From NCBI GenBank assembly GCA_944322875.1, contig CALUQI010000010.1, positions 1-32,968 on the forward strand: a stretch of 32,968 nucleotides of DNA. The letters run 5' to 3'. Under the pieces are notes generated by a model. It had not been told where the DNA came from and did no database searches. It saw nothing but the letters and a program-made list of their open reading frames with translations. The stretch is from Candidatus Gastranaerophilales bacterium (GTDB lineage Bacteria > Cyanobacteriota > Vampirovibrionia > Gastranaerophilales > Gastranaerophilaceae). Shown piece after piece: positions 1-7,417 of this stretch; the first letter of the stretch is position 1; each line of letters begins with the position of its first letter. Both the position numbers and the translations under genes were made by a program.

Positions 1-30
1 AAAAACAGGGAACATTGTTCCCTGTTTTTT
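1..30. terminator. Rho-independent terminator, probably bidirectional
   Basis: The bases at 1-12 pair with 18-30 around a five-base loop, with A-run on the left and T-run on the right. The T-tract would end transcription from a plus-strand gene left of the window; the A-run would serve a minus-strand gene. It isolates the first gene from upstream transcription. Confidence 0.85.
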
Positions 31-126
31 TCATATAAATTATCTAAATGTTTTAAAATAGTTTATTTTTTTTTTCATATGTTTGTATGATTTTTATTCA
101 TTTGATGTGTATATCTGGTAATATAT

Positions 127-136
127 GCCGTATAAT
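127..136 (+). promoter_or_regulatory. Candidate promoter -10 element (GCCGTATAAT)
   Basis: The ten-mer GCCGTATAAT lies 70 bases before the first gene and is repeated exactly at 2310-2319, where it sits in a much better sigma-28-like promoter. Here the expected TAAA -35 box is poor (TGTA at 108-111), so assignment to sigma-28 or to sigma-70 (TATAAT) is open. Confidence 0.4.
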
Positions 137-206
137 TTTTTTAGGTAATATTGACTTTTAAAAAATAATCATTAAAAATAATGCAGAATATAGGAGACTT
201 ATAAAT

Positions 207-1460
207 ATGGGTATGGCAGCATCACAGGCCAGATACTTGGGCCTAACGGCAAGAAAGACAAATGTAGAATACGAAGGACAACAAGTTAACCAAGCTCGTA
301 CAGCTTTGGCAAATCAAAGTGCAAATTTATTTAACCAACTTTTAACACTTGAAGTTCCGACGCCACCAAGTACAACGGATTATACAACATTACAGTATTC
401 TTATCAGGACGGTACTTGTGACGAAACTATCACCAGTATGACACAATTGGTTGATGATCCTGATGGTTATAATTATTTAGTTAACCATTATCATTACGCT
501 GATATATATACAGGAGTACAAAATAATAAACCTAATCCTCAGGTAGTGGTAGAAACTGAGCCTGTAAAAAATACAGTTGCACAAAGTGATGTAACATATG
601 CAGGCGGGGTTTATACTGTAAATGGTTATAACACTACAGTATACGATCCAACAGATCCGAACCAAAAACAAAATTTTGATAATATAGCATCAAATTATCC
701 TGAATTATCCACGGCAAACCCTGCGGATGTGTACACATATACAGATGCAAATAATGTAATACATTTTGCATTGGATTCTGATTTGAATGATGCAGTAGCA
801 GGTATTGCAGATGCAAATGAATATCATATAGAAAGTGATGTTCCCCAATATGTTGGTAATTGTGAACTTTCAAAATATGATCCGACAGACGCGATGCAAA
901 AAGCAGCTTATGAAGAAATAGTAAGTAAGTTTCCGAATAGTGCCTTTGCAAATTCTTCAACAAATGACATATATACATATGAGTATCAAGGAAGAACATA
1001 TTTTGCTTGTGCTCAAGACTTGAGAGATACTGCAATTAGCGCAAGCGATCCAAGTAAACCTACAGAGAATCAATCTCCTCTGACGCAATATTATGCGGAA
1101 GATATAAAAACAAAGGTAGAAAGACAAGAGAAGGCTTTTGTCGATTTTGATGAAGAGGGTCGTCCATACAGTATCAGATTTGAAAATTCAACAGCAACTT
1201 TTGCACTTAATACGGAAACGGTTACAGATGAAGATGCTTACAATGATGCGATGAACCAATACAATTATAATATGGCGGTTTATGAGCAGGAAATACAGAA
1301 CATAAATGCTCAAACTGAAAAGATTCAACAGCAGGATAGAACTCTGGAACTTCGATTACGTCAGCTAGATACTGAACAAGAAGCGTTGCAGACAGAAATG
1401 GAAGCTGTCAAAAAAGTAATTGAAAAGAATATTGAATCTACATTCAAAACATTTGAATAA
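207..1460 (+). CDS. Probable flagellum-associated exported protein, MGxAASQAR family
   Basis: This 417-residue protein has no Sec signal peptide. It begins MGMAASQARYL, followed by a helical stretch to about residue 45, and ends in a long Gln/Glu-rich coiled coil (about 345-417, ending NIESTFKTFE). The middle is Asp/Tyr/Thr-rich and contains an internal repeat (residues 146-197 and 224-276). The 553-residue protein at 14147-15808 has similar ends and a different middle. Conserved terminal helices around a variable centre resemble flagellin-type axial proteins, and flagellar genes flank both copies, so export through the flagellar apparatus is inferred. The start has a good ribosome site (GGAG). 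The next gene follows after 16 bases, suggesting an operon. No enzymatic motif is visible, and a flagellar assembly role and a secreted effector are both possible. Confidence 0.8.
   Translation: MGMAASQARYLGLTARKTNVEYEGQQVNQARTALANQSANLFNQLLTLEVPTPPSTTDYTTLQYSYQDGTCDETITSMTQLVDDPDGYNYLVNHYHYADIYTGVQNNKPNPQVVVETEPVKNTVAQSDVTYAGGVYTVNGYNTTVYDPTDPNQKQNFDNIASNYPELSTANPADVYTYTDANNVIHFALDSDLNDAVAGIADANEYHIESDVPQYVGNCELSKYDPTDAMQKAAYEEIVSKFPNSAFANSSTNDIYTYEYQGRTYFACAQDLRDTAISASDPSKPTENQSPLTQYYAEDIKTKVERQEKAFVDFDEEGRPYSIRFENSTATFALNTETVTDEDAYNDAMNQYNYNMAVYEQEIQNINAQTEKIQQQDRTLELRLRQLDTEQEALQTEMEAVKKVIEKNIESTFKTFE
642..1034 (+). repeat. Internal protein-level duplication in the first gene
   Basis: Two segments of about 52 residues, at 642-797 and 876-1034, share YDPTD, an aromatic-rich centre (DVYTY and DIYTY) and an ending in DLNDAV or DLRDTA. 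The offset is 78 residues. The DNA has diverged, so the duplication is old. Confidence 0.7.
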
Positions 1461-1476
1461 TAACTAAGAGGTAAAA

Positions 1477-2289
1477 ATGTCTTACAAAAATGATAGTTAT
1501 CTTGTAATAGCAAACAAATTCAGTTCGGCGAATAGTGATGCAAAAGCCCAGCTTTTTGAGACATACGACAAATTGAGAGATTTAACGGTATCAGGCAGTG
1601 GTATGGGTACCGGATTTGAGGCAACAGGCGGTTTTTTATATAATTTAGCAAGTTTGTTTGCGCCATCATCGTTTGCGACCGTTTTTGGAGCATCAGAATC
1701 TATGAGTATTCCTGGGACTTCATATTATTCAAATATGGTAAGCGGTTCGTCATACGGGCTAAATTCTTTATATAATTATTCAGGTTTTCCAAGCGGAGCT
1801 GCACCGATATCTTGGGGTTTGAGCGGTTATTCCACAGGTGGTGCTGCAGGTATTACCGGCTGGGGTTCTGATAGTGGTGTAGCCACGGGGTTTGCATCAA
1901 GCCTGGGAGGTCTGGCTGATGTTGCAAGCGCCGCGGCATATGGCATCGGAGGTGCTAGTGGTTTTGGTATCGGTAAAAATTTAGTCTTGCCTCTTGCAAG
2001 TTGTATTTCAGGATGGGGCGGAATTATGCAGGCTGCTGCACCTTATTTAGGTGAATATGGACTCCCTGCCTTAGTTATGGGTAATCTTATGCAGGGTACT
2101 ACTTCTGCAGCTTTGGCTGCCTATCAAAATATTACGGGAAATATAACCGCAAACGCTGATACTATACTTTCAAACAAAGTTAGAAATATTGAAACAGTTT
2201 GCAAAATGCTTGATACGCAAGGCGATGTTGTCAAAAAAATGCTGAAAGAATCTATTGATGGCGATAGTAAAGCTATTCAAAATTTATAA
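1477..2289 (+). CDS. Gly/Ala/Ser-rich hydrophobic protein, possible flagellar-exported or translocator-like protein
   Basis: This 270-residue protein has a short polar, helical N-terminus (residues 1-35) and a long centre (about 40-215) rich in Gly, Ser, Ala, Tyr and Trp, with several weakly hydrophobic stretches. A charged helical C-terminus (about 220-270) contains NKVRNIETVCKMLD. There is no Sec signal and no catalytic motif. The start is preceded by AGAGG, and the gene follows the AASQAR-type gene by 16 bases, so they are probably co-transcribed. Polar helices flanking a hydrophobic Gly/Ala core resemble type III secretion translocators or surface adhesins in general layout only. I do not recognise a named family, so the function is unknown. 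Confidence 0.7.
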   Translation: MSYKNDSYLVIANKFSSANSDAKAQLFETYDKLRDLTVSGSGMGTGFEATGGFLYNLASLFAPSSFATVFGASESMSIPGTSYYSNMVSGSSYGLNSLYNYSGFPSGAAPISWGLSGYSTGGAAGITGWGSDSGVATGFASSLGGLADVASAAAYGIGGASGFGIGKNLVLPLASCISGWGGIMQAAAPYLGEYGLPALVMGNLMQGTTSAALAAYQNITGNITANADTILSNKVRNIETVCKMLDTQGDVVKKMLKESIDGDSKAIQNL

Positions 2290-2290
2290 T

Positions 2291-2319
2291 TAAAGTTTTT
2301 TGTTTTTTTGCCGTATAAT
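2291..2319 (+). promoter_or_regulatory. Sigma-28 (FliA)-like promoter
   Basis: TAAAGTTT at 2291-2298 is followed by exactly 11 bases and GCCG at 2310-2313, then TATAAT. The enterobacterial FliA consensus is TAAAGTTT-N11-GCCGATAA, so the -35 box, the spacing and the first half of the -10 box all match, with one extra base before ATAA. It starts one base after the upstream stop codon and leaves a leader of about 140 bases before the next gene. Confidence 0.65.
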
Positions 2320-2467
2320 GTATATGTAGGGTGTTTCCCCTTCTACTTGGTACATTTTCATTAGACTTATAATGATTAAGACATGTTACAAAGATTTACA
2401 AAATATAGCAATTATTCAAGGTAACAAGTTTTTATTTATACGTAGGTCTAAAGTGTAAAGGAGTAAT

Positions 2468-2740
2468 ATGCTTCGAGAAACTTTAGAGATGAATATAAAA
2501 AGATTAATAGATTTCTTGATATATTCAAAAAATTTCCTAATAAGAAAAAATCCATTTAAGTCTTTGAGTAATTCAATATTGGATGGGTTGAAAGATTTTC
2601 TGACAATGAAAAAGAAACTGAAGATGGCGCAATACAGATTAAATTACCATCGTCATCAGCTTCAGAAGATGGAACAGCTAATTGCAGAGAATAATGAACA
2701 TAACTTCTTAAAAGGAAAAAATCTCAATGAAACCAGATAG
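2468..2740 (+). CDS. Small basic helical protein of unknown function
   Basis: This 90-residue protein is Lys/Leu/Asn-rich and predicted helical, with a coiled-coil-like second half (about residues 45-80, LKMAQYRLNYHRHQLQKMEQ). It has no signal peptide or recognised domain. AAAGGAG stands six bases before the ATG. It is the first gene behind the sigma-28-like promoter and is followed after 11 bases by a small AASQAR-like protein. A small helical protein ahead of exported flagellar-type proteins could be an export chaperone or a FliJ-like factor, but that comes from position and composition only. Confidence 0.6.
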   Translation: MLRETLEMNIKRLIDFLIYSKNFLIRKNPFKSLSNSILDGLKDFLTMKKKLKMAQYRLNYHRHQLQKMEQLIAENNEHNFLKGKNLNETR

Positions 2741-2751
2741 AAGGAAAGAAA

Positions 2752-3078
2752 ATGGGATTAATTAATTCAACAATTAGACTGAATATGCTATGGGCACAAA
2801 AGTTGGATTTAGAGTACAAAATTCAATTAATAACTCAAGCACAGATGAATTTGGCTCAGTCAGTAAGTGATCTATTACAGGTAGGTACGGATTATACGGA
2901 TCCTGATTCTCCTATGGCAAAAATGCTGGCTCAACGCCAAGCGAAATTGAAGAGCTTAGAACAACGTCTGGTACAGCAAATGAACCAATATAAAGCTCGT
3001 CTGGATATGGTTTCAACAGAAATTGAATCCTGCGTTGCAATGCGTGATAAGAGCATTCAGTATACGTTTAAATATTAG
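2752..3078 (+). CDS. Short helical protein with termini like the MGxAASQAR family
   Basis: This 108-residue, all-helical protein begins MGLINSTIRLNML and continues with LDLEYKIQLITQAQMNLAQ, matching the pattern of the 417-residue protein (MG..AS.AR...L, then VEYEGQQ..QAR..LA). Its end (STEIESC...DKSIQYTFKY) resembles TEMEA...EKNIESTFKTF of the large protein. It looks like the two terminal helices joined without the variable middle. AAGGAAAG precedes the ATG. Its 3' end overlaps the end of the convergent minus-strand gene by 11 bases. It may be a structural partner or a minimal subunit; the function is unknown. Confidence 0.65.
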   Translation: MGLINSTIRLNMLWAQKLDLEYKIQLITQAQMNLAQSVSDLLQVGTDYTDPDSPMAKMLAQRQAKLKSLEQRLVQQMNQYKARLDMVSTEIESCVAMRDKSIQYTFKY

Positions 3079-3697
3079 TTTGGATAAACAAGCTTATAAT
3101 GTCATTTAGTGCGGCGTATTGTCGTTGATATTTTTGAGCTTGTTTTTCTAATATTCCGATTTGTTTTTTATATTCCATAATTGAGGCTTGACATTCTCTT
3201 GAAGAATTGTTTAATCCTTCTTGAACCTGTTGAGCTTCTTGCAAGACACTTTTCATAGATATGCCAAGAGCTTCCATTGTTTGTCTAATTATAACCGCTC
3301 CGGTTTGCTTAGTCACGCCAGCAGGCAATTTTGTAACTAATTGTTTTAGCACAGCCACATTGGAAGGAATCTCAAAATCATCGTTATCTGTAGTTATAAA
3401 TTGTTTTTGTATATTAATTTGAGGAGCAACTTGTTCTTGTTGAATGAAAGAATCTGAAGTCTCTATAAGATTTTGGTTTTCTTCAATACTAATCGGCTGG
3501 TTATCGAATATATCATCATCTTCAATTAATATATCTTCATTATTTTGTTGAACATCTTGTTGTATTTCAGTCTCGTGTTCATCGTTTAGACTTAAATCTT
3601 CTGATGAATTAATAGGGTTAATTTCAATATCAGACTGCATTTTTAGTGCTTCAACGATTTTCTTACCAACACCTTCAGTCATTCTGTTGTTTGTCAT
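3068..3697 (-). CDS. Acidic N-terminal / coiled-coil C-terminal protein of unknown function
   Basis: The start chosen is the ATG at 3697 (MTNNRMTEGVG), which has GAGGAAA at the right distance. A longer frame to 3760 lacks a ribosome site and would run through the promoter. The 209-residue protein has an acidic, Gln-rich, probably disordered region (about residues 30-105). A more ordered C-terminus follows (about 110-209), with LPAGVTKQTGAVIIRQTMEALGIS and then a long coiled coil. There is no membrane segment or signal peptide. Its end overlaps the convergent 2752-3078 gene. The ordered C-terminal block suggests a defined partner; no family is recognised. Confidence 0.65.
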   Translation of the reverse strand: MTNNRMTEGVGKKIVEALKMQSDIEINPINSSEDLSLNDEHETEIQQDVQQNNEDILIEDDDIFDNQPISIEENQNLIETSDSFIQQEQVAPQINIQKQFITTDNDDFEIPSNVAVLKQLVTKLPAGVTKQTGAVIIRQTMEALGISMKSVLQEAQQVQEGLNNSSRECQASIMEYKKQIGILEKQAQKYQRQYAALNDIISLFIQTNI

Positions 3698-3731
3698 AAT
3701 TTCCTCATAAATTACTATCTGAACACGCACA

Positions 3732-3760
3732 ATTGTAATTAAAAAATAAAAATAATTCAA
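3732..3760 (-). promoter_or_regulatory. Sigma-70-type promoter for the coiled-coil protein gene
   Basis: On the minus strand, TTGAAT (3755-3760), 17 bases and TACAAT (3732-3737) lie about 35 bases before the ATG at 3697. Spacing is ideal and each box has two or fewer mismatches. Confidence 0.5.
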
Positions 3761-3796
3761 GAGAAATAAACCTTGGTCTTAATAATATGCAATGTA

Positions 3797-3825
3797 TTGA
3801 TACAGTGAAGTTTTTATGATATGAT
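3797..3825 (+). promoter_or_regulatory. Sigma-70-type promoter for the AICARFT-like/deaminase pair
   Basis: TTGATA (3797-3802), 17 bases and TATGAT (3820-3825) with an extended TG before the -10 box lie 21 bases before the ATG at 3847. It is divergent from the minus-strand promoter at 3732-3760. Confidence 0.65.
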
Positions 3826-3846
3826 GAAGGGGATTTTGAGGAGAAT

Positions 3847-4779
3847 ATGCGCGAATTCAGATTTGACAGAATAAAAGAACTAAAATACGGAGAAAATCCA
3901 CATCAAAAGGCTAGTTTATATTCTGCTGAGGAAATGGCAGATTATGAAGTTTTATTTGGTAAAGAATTAAGTTATGATAATATTTTAAACTTATCAGAAA
4001 TTACCAGAATTTTAAGTGAATTTTACGATGTACCAGCAGTAGCGATAATGAAGCATGCATCTTGTTGCGGAGTTGCATTGGGTAGGAATATAGAGGATGC
4101 ATATAACAGAGCGTTTGATTGTGATCCTGTAAGTGCATTTTACGGAACGATAGGGTTTACCAAACCATTGGATTATGAAACTGCAAAACACGTTAATTCA
4201 ATGGGTGTAAAGGCAATAATAGCTCCGGATTTTCATCCGAAGGCATTAGAATTGATAAAAGAAAATCCCGGATTAAAACTGGTAAAATTAAATACTCCTT
4301 TGAAGAATCTTAGAACAATGTGTTTAGAGGAAGTTAAAATAACGCCTTTTGGGGTATTGATACAGGATCGTAATAACAGTGAATTGGACAAAGAATTATT
4401 CAAGGTTGTATCAAAAACCAAACCCACAGCAGAACAGATAGAAGATGCGATATTTGCTTGGAAAGTAATAAAACATGCAAGTACAGATGCAGCAGTAATT
4501 GTAAAAGATTTTGCTACACTGGGTATAACAAAGAATGAGACGAATTCAGCATCAGCTATAGAATCGGCTTTAAAGATAGCCTGTGACGGTTCCAAGGATG
4601 CAATAATTGCTACGGATGGGATAATATATTCTCAAGATGCGATATATGCGGCGGTTCAAGGACGAATAGCCCTGATTATTCAACCGGGAGGGTCTTCCAA
4701 AGATCAAGAAATTATTAATCTTGCAGACAAGTATGGTATTGCCATGATTATGACAGGAATACGAAATCACAAATATTAG
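3847..4779 (+). CDS. Stand-alone AICAR formyltransferase-like protein (PurH C-terminal domain)
   Basis: The 310 residues correspond to the AICAR transformylase half of PurH, which adds a formyl group from 10-formyl-THF in the penultimate step of IMP synthesis. The usual N-terminal IMP cyclohydrolase half is absent. Family landmarks are KYGENPHQKA (residues 13-22), GKELSYDNIL (38-47), KH at 69-70 (the catalytic pair), DPVSAF, IIAPDFHP, and near the end IIQPGGSSKDQE and ADKYGIAMIMTGIR. The usual KHTNPCG is KHASCCG here, and the SDAFFPF-type segment near the C-terminus is TDGIIYS. Activity may therefore be altered. GAGGAG precedes the ATG. The deaminase-like gene follows after 7 bases. Confidence 0.85.
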   Translation: MREFRFDRIKELKYGENPHQKASLYSAEEMADYEVLFGKELSYDNILNLSEITRILSEFYDVPAVAIMKHASCCGVALGRNIEDAYNRAFDCDPVSAFYGTIGFTKPLDYETAKHVNSMGVKAIIAPDFHPKALELIKENPGLKLVKLNTPLKNLRTMCLEEVKITPFGVLIQDRNNSELDKELFKVVSKTKPTAEQIEDAIFAWKVIKHASTDAAVIVKDFATLGITKNETNSASAIESALKIACDGSKDAIIATDGIIYSQDAIYAAVQGRIALIIQPGGSSKDQEIINLADKYGIAMIMTGIRNHKY

Positions 4780-4786
4780 AGGGACT

Positions 4787-5233
4787 ATGGGAATAAAAGA
4801 TTGGGATGATTATTTTTTGGATTTAGCAAAGACTTGTGCAAGCCGATCTAACTGCATAAGGGCTCAGGTAGGAGCTGTAATTGTAGGTGAAGACAAAAAG
4901 ATTAAAGCTACGGGGTATAATGGAACTCCGTCAAAAGTTGAGTCTTGCTATGAAAGAGGAGAATGTTACAGGATAAAGAATAATATTCAATCAGGTACTC
5001 AGTACGAGACTTGCAGGTCAATACATGCAGAACAAAATGCAATAATTCAAGCCGGACAAGACAGATGTAAAGGTTCGACAATGTACATTTGGGGGCACAA
5101 TTTTATTTGTATTTTATGTAAGAGATTTATAGTTCAGTCGGGGATAGAGAACTGTGTTTTGAAAAAAGATGAAAACTCCCCAATAGTTCGAGTTTCTGTT
5201 GAAGACATAAGACAAGAACTTAATAGTCAATAA
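4787..5233 (+). CDS. dCMP/cytidine deaminase-family protein (ComEB-like)
   Basis: This 148-residue protein has the family zinc site: HAE at residues 80-82 (His ligand and catalytic Glu) and C108/C111 in the ICILC segment. The usual Pro before the first Cys is replaced. The N-terminus (WDDYFLDLAKTCASRS, then GAVIV, GYNGTP) is typical of deoxycytidylate deaminases, which make dUMP for thymidylate synthesis. The length matches the family. AGAGGG precedes the ATG, and the gene is coupled to the AICARFT-like gene, giving a small nucleotide-metabolism operon. Substrate (dCMP or another cytosine nucleotide) cannot be settled from motifs. Confidence 0.88.
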   Translation: MGIKDWDDYFLDLAKTCASRSNCIRAQVGAVIVGEDKKIKATGYNGTPSKVESCYERGECYRIKNNIQSGTQYETCRSIHAEQNAIIQAGQDRCKGSTMYIWGHNFICILCKRFIVQSGIENCVLKKDENSPIVRVSVEDIRQELNSQ

Positions 5234-5397
5234 AGTTAATGGTAATTCTCTTACTATTGTCATGACTTTTGTACAATAATCATTAAATAATTTGTATGAA
5301 ATTCATTATTTTAACTACATAAAACGGATGATTTGTTAAAGCAACTTAATGATATTCTTGAAAATTACGGTAGAATATAATAAGAAAGGCGAGGCAA

Positions 5398-5742
5398 ATG
5401 TACAATAATTTTTATCCACATTATGATTTAGCGGGTCGCATACAACACACAAAACTTGATACCGGCCTAACAAACGGAATGAGTCCGGCAAGGCTTAGCC
5501 GAGTAGAAGATACAGGCACACCTGACTTTAAGCAAGTAATGTCAGGTTTGGTAGAAAATTTTAACACAGAACTTAACGAGCCGGACAATTTACTAAAAGA
5601 TGCAATGTCAGGTAACGGCAATGTTGATATACACGATGTAATGACAGCAATGGCAAAATCAGAAATAAGTGTAAATGTAGCTACTCAAATAGTGGGAAAA
5701 GTCATCCAAGCGTATGATAGAGTTACGCAAATACAGGTGTAG
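5398..5742 (+). CDS. fliE: Flagellar hook-basal body protein FliE
   Basis: FliE joins the MS ring to the rod and is among the first flagellar export substrates. The 114-residue protein has the family C-terminal block: FKQVMSGLVENFN, a short spacer, then VDIHDVMTAMAKSEISVNVATQIVGKVI and AYDRV near the end. The N-terminal 40 residues are variable, as usual. It lies directly before fliF, as in many genomes, and begins the plus-strand basal-body operon. A GGCGAGG ribosome site precedes the ATG. The 164 bases upstream show no convincing sigma-28 or sigma-54 box. Confidence 0.9.
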   Translation: MYNNFYPHYDLAGRIQHTKLDTGLTNGMSPARLSRVEDTGTPDFKQVMSGLVENFNTELNEPDNLLKDAMSGNGNVDIHDVMTAMAKSEISVNVATQIVGKVIQAYDRVTQIQV

Positions 5743-5774
5743 AATATAAATGTTAGTTAAATAGTGGGACGGAA

Positions 5775-7415
5775 ATGGATTTTCAGAAACTTCTTCAAAA
5801 TAAACCTTTATTATATGGGATTATAGGCGGCATTGTACTATTACTGGCGCTGTTTATAACTATAGGGATTGTGAATTCGTCAAAATCAGGAGCTACCGGT
5901 AAAGTGGTCAGCGAAAAAGTTATAAAAGAGCCTTTGGATTTGTTAACAACGGACAATTTGGGGAAAGCTATAGAAATACAAGCACTATTGGCACGTGAAG
6001 GTATTGATGCAAGCAGAAAACTTGATGGTACCAAATCAACAGTATTTTTAAAACAGTATACACAAAGCCAAAAGGATGCAGCTTTGTTGGCCATAGTAAA
6101 AAGTGGTTTAATGGATCAAAATGTTGGGTTAGAGATTTTTGATAAAGGTGATTTTACATCAACCAAAGAAGATAAAAGAATAAGACTGGCAAGAGCAATT
6201 AATGGGGAATTAGCAAGATTGATTCGTAAGATTCCTCCAATAGAAAATGCTTCTGTATTTATTTCGATACCTGAGCAGACAATGTTTACATCAATGCAGA
6301 AGCCTGTCACTGCTACAGTACAGATAACAATTCCTTCAGGTGATCGTTTGGATCAAATAAAAGTTAAGGCAATTACGAATCTTTTACTGGGAAGTGTCAC
6401 AGGGTTAACTGCTGAGAATATAGCAATTACAGATACCAATGGCAATGTGTACTCGAGCATAATTGATGCTCAAGATGAAATGCTTGAAAAGCTGCAAGAA
6501 AATGATAAATATATGCAACAAAAAGTAGCGGTTCAATTAGACAGATTGCTTGGTAAAGGTAATTATGTTGTGACAGTAAGTACTTTTCTTCGTCAGGCTC
6601 CAATAGAGAAATATACAATAGAATATGATCCGACAAAGAAGACAGCTGTTTCAGAGCAAAATTTCACCGAAGGTCTGGGAGATCAGACAAAAGATTCTAA
6701 TAAAAATGTTAGTGCAGTGAGCGTATATCTTCCAAACGGTTTGCCTCAAGGAGGTTCGGATTCTTCGCAAAATAGAAGTTATTCAAGATCTGCAACTGAA
6801 ACACAGTACGGTGTCACAAAAACACAAACCAATGAGTATATAAGACCGGGAGTTGTTGAAGAGATTTCAATCGCAGTAACGCTTGAGAAGTCAGCATTAC
6901 CTGCAAATACTACTTTAGAAGAGTTAAAAGAACTTATAGCAAATGCAGCAAGTCCAAAGGTCAATCCGGAGAATGTTTCAATAGCATTTTCAGATTCTAC
7001 AGATCCATACTTAGCATCAGATCGACCTGTAAATCTTCCAAAACCCGATGAAACAGGTAATCCTTGGTGGCTGGCTATTGCATTAAGCGGAGTTGGCTTG
7101 CTGATATTATTCAAAATTATATCGGATAGGGTTAAGCAGGTTCAAGAAGCAAATAAGCTTGAGGTTGAAAAATTAAGACAAAAAACAGCAGAACAAGATA
7201 AACAGTTAAGTGATATAAATTCACGTGCAGCTCAACTTACGGCAAGACAGTCAGAACTTGCTCAGAACCTTTTGGAACAAAAACAGCGAGAATATATTCC
7301 TCAACAAGATGAAGGTTTGCTTATAGAATCTCTTAATAATTTATCAGCAGAAGTGTCTGATGCAGATGCTGCAGAAGCGGCAGAAAAAATAAAAAGTTGG
7401 ATTGAACAAGGTTAA
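5775..7415 (+). CDS. fliF: Flagellar MS-ring protein FliF
   Basis: FliF forms the inner-membrane MS ring, the base for the export gate and rotor. The 546-residue protein has a transmembrane helix near residues 11-34, ring-building domains (LLTTDNLGKAIEIQALLAREGI, then SVFISIPEQ and TNLLLGSVTGLTAENI), a polar periplasmic stretch (about 290-355), and a second membrane helix (about 430-452). The acidic cytoplasmic tail ends AAEKIKSWIEQG, the type of tail that binds FliG. Length and order are normal. It is followed two bases later by the FliG-position gene. Confidence 0.95.
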   Translation: MDFQKLLQNKPLLYGIIGGIVLLLALFITIGIVNSSKSGATGKVVSEKVIKEPLDLLTTDNLGKAIEIQALLAREGIDASRKLDGTKSTVFLKQYTQSQKDAALLAIVKSGLMDQNVGLEIFDKGDFTSTKEDKRIRLARAINGELARLIRKIPPIENASVFISIPEQTMFTSMQKPVTATVQITIPSGDRLDQIKVKAITNLLLGSVTGLTAENIAITDTNGNVYSSIIDAQDEMLEKLQENDKYMQQKVAVQLDRLLGKGNYVVTVSTFLRQAPIEKYTIEYDPTKKTAVSEQNFTEGLGDQTKDSNKNVSAVSVYLPNGLPQGGSDSSQNRSYSRSATETQYGVTKTQTNEYIRPGVVEEISIAVTLEKSALPANTTLEELKELIANAASPKVNPENVSIAFSDSTDPYLASDRPVNLPKPDETGNPWWLAIALSGVGLLILFKIISDRVKQVQEANKLEVEKLRQKTAEQDKQLSDINSRAAQLTARQSELAQNLLEQKQREYIPQQDEGLLIESLNNLSAEVSDADAAEAAEKIKSWIEQG

Positions 7416-7417
7416 AC

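Noticed and set aside
634-1035. 133-codon minus-strand frame
   Set aside because: It is antisense to the 417-residue gene, His/Leu/Tyr-rich, and lacks a ribosome site.
3698-3760. N-terminal extension of the coiled-coil protein to 3760
   Set aside because: The extra 21 codons cover the promoter, lack a ribosome site and are hydrophobic, while the ATG at 3697 has GAGGAAA.
5234-5397. Sigma-54 or sigma-28 promoter before fliE
   Set aside because: No TGGC-N8-TTGC pair and no TAAA-N15-GCCG pair; a TATAAT lies at a suitable place but without a credible -35 box.
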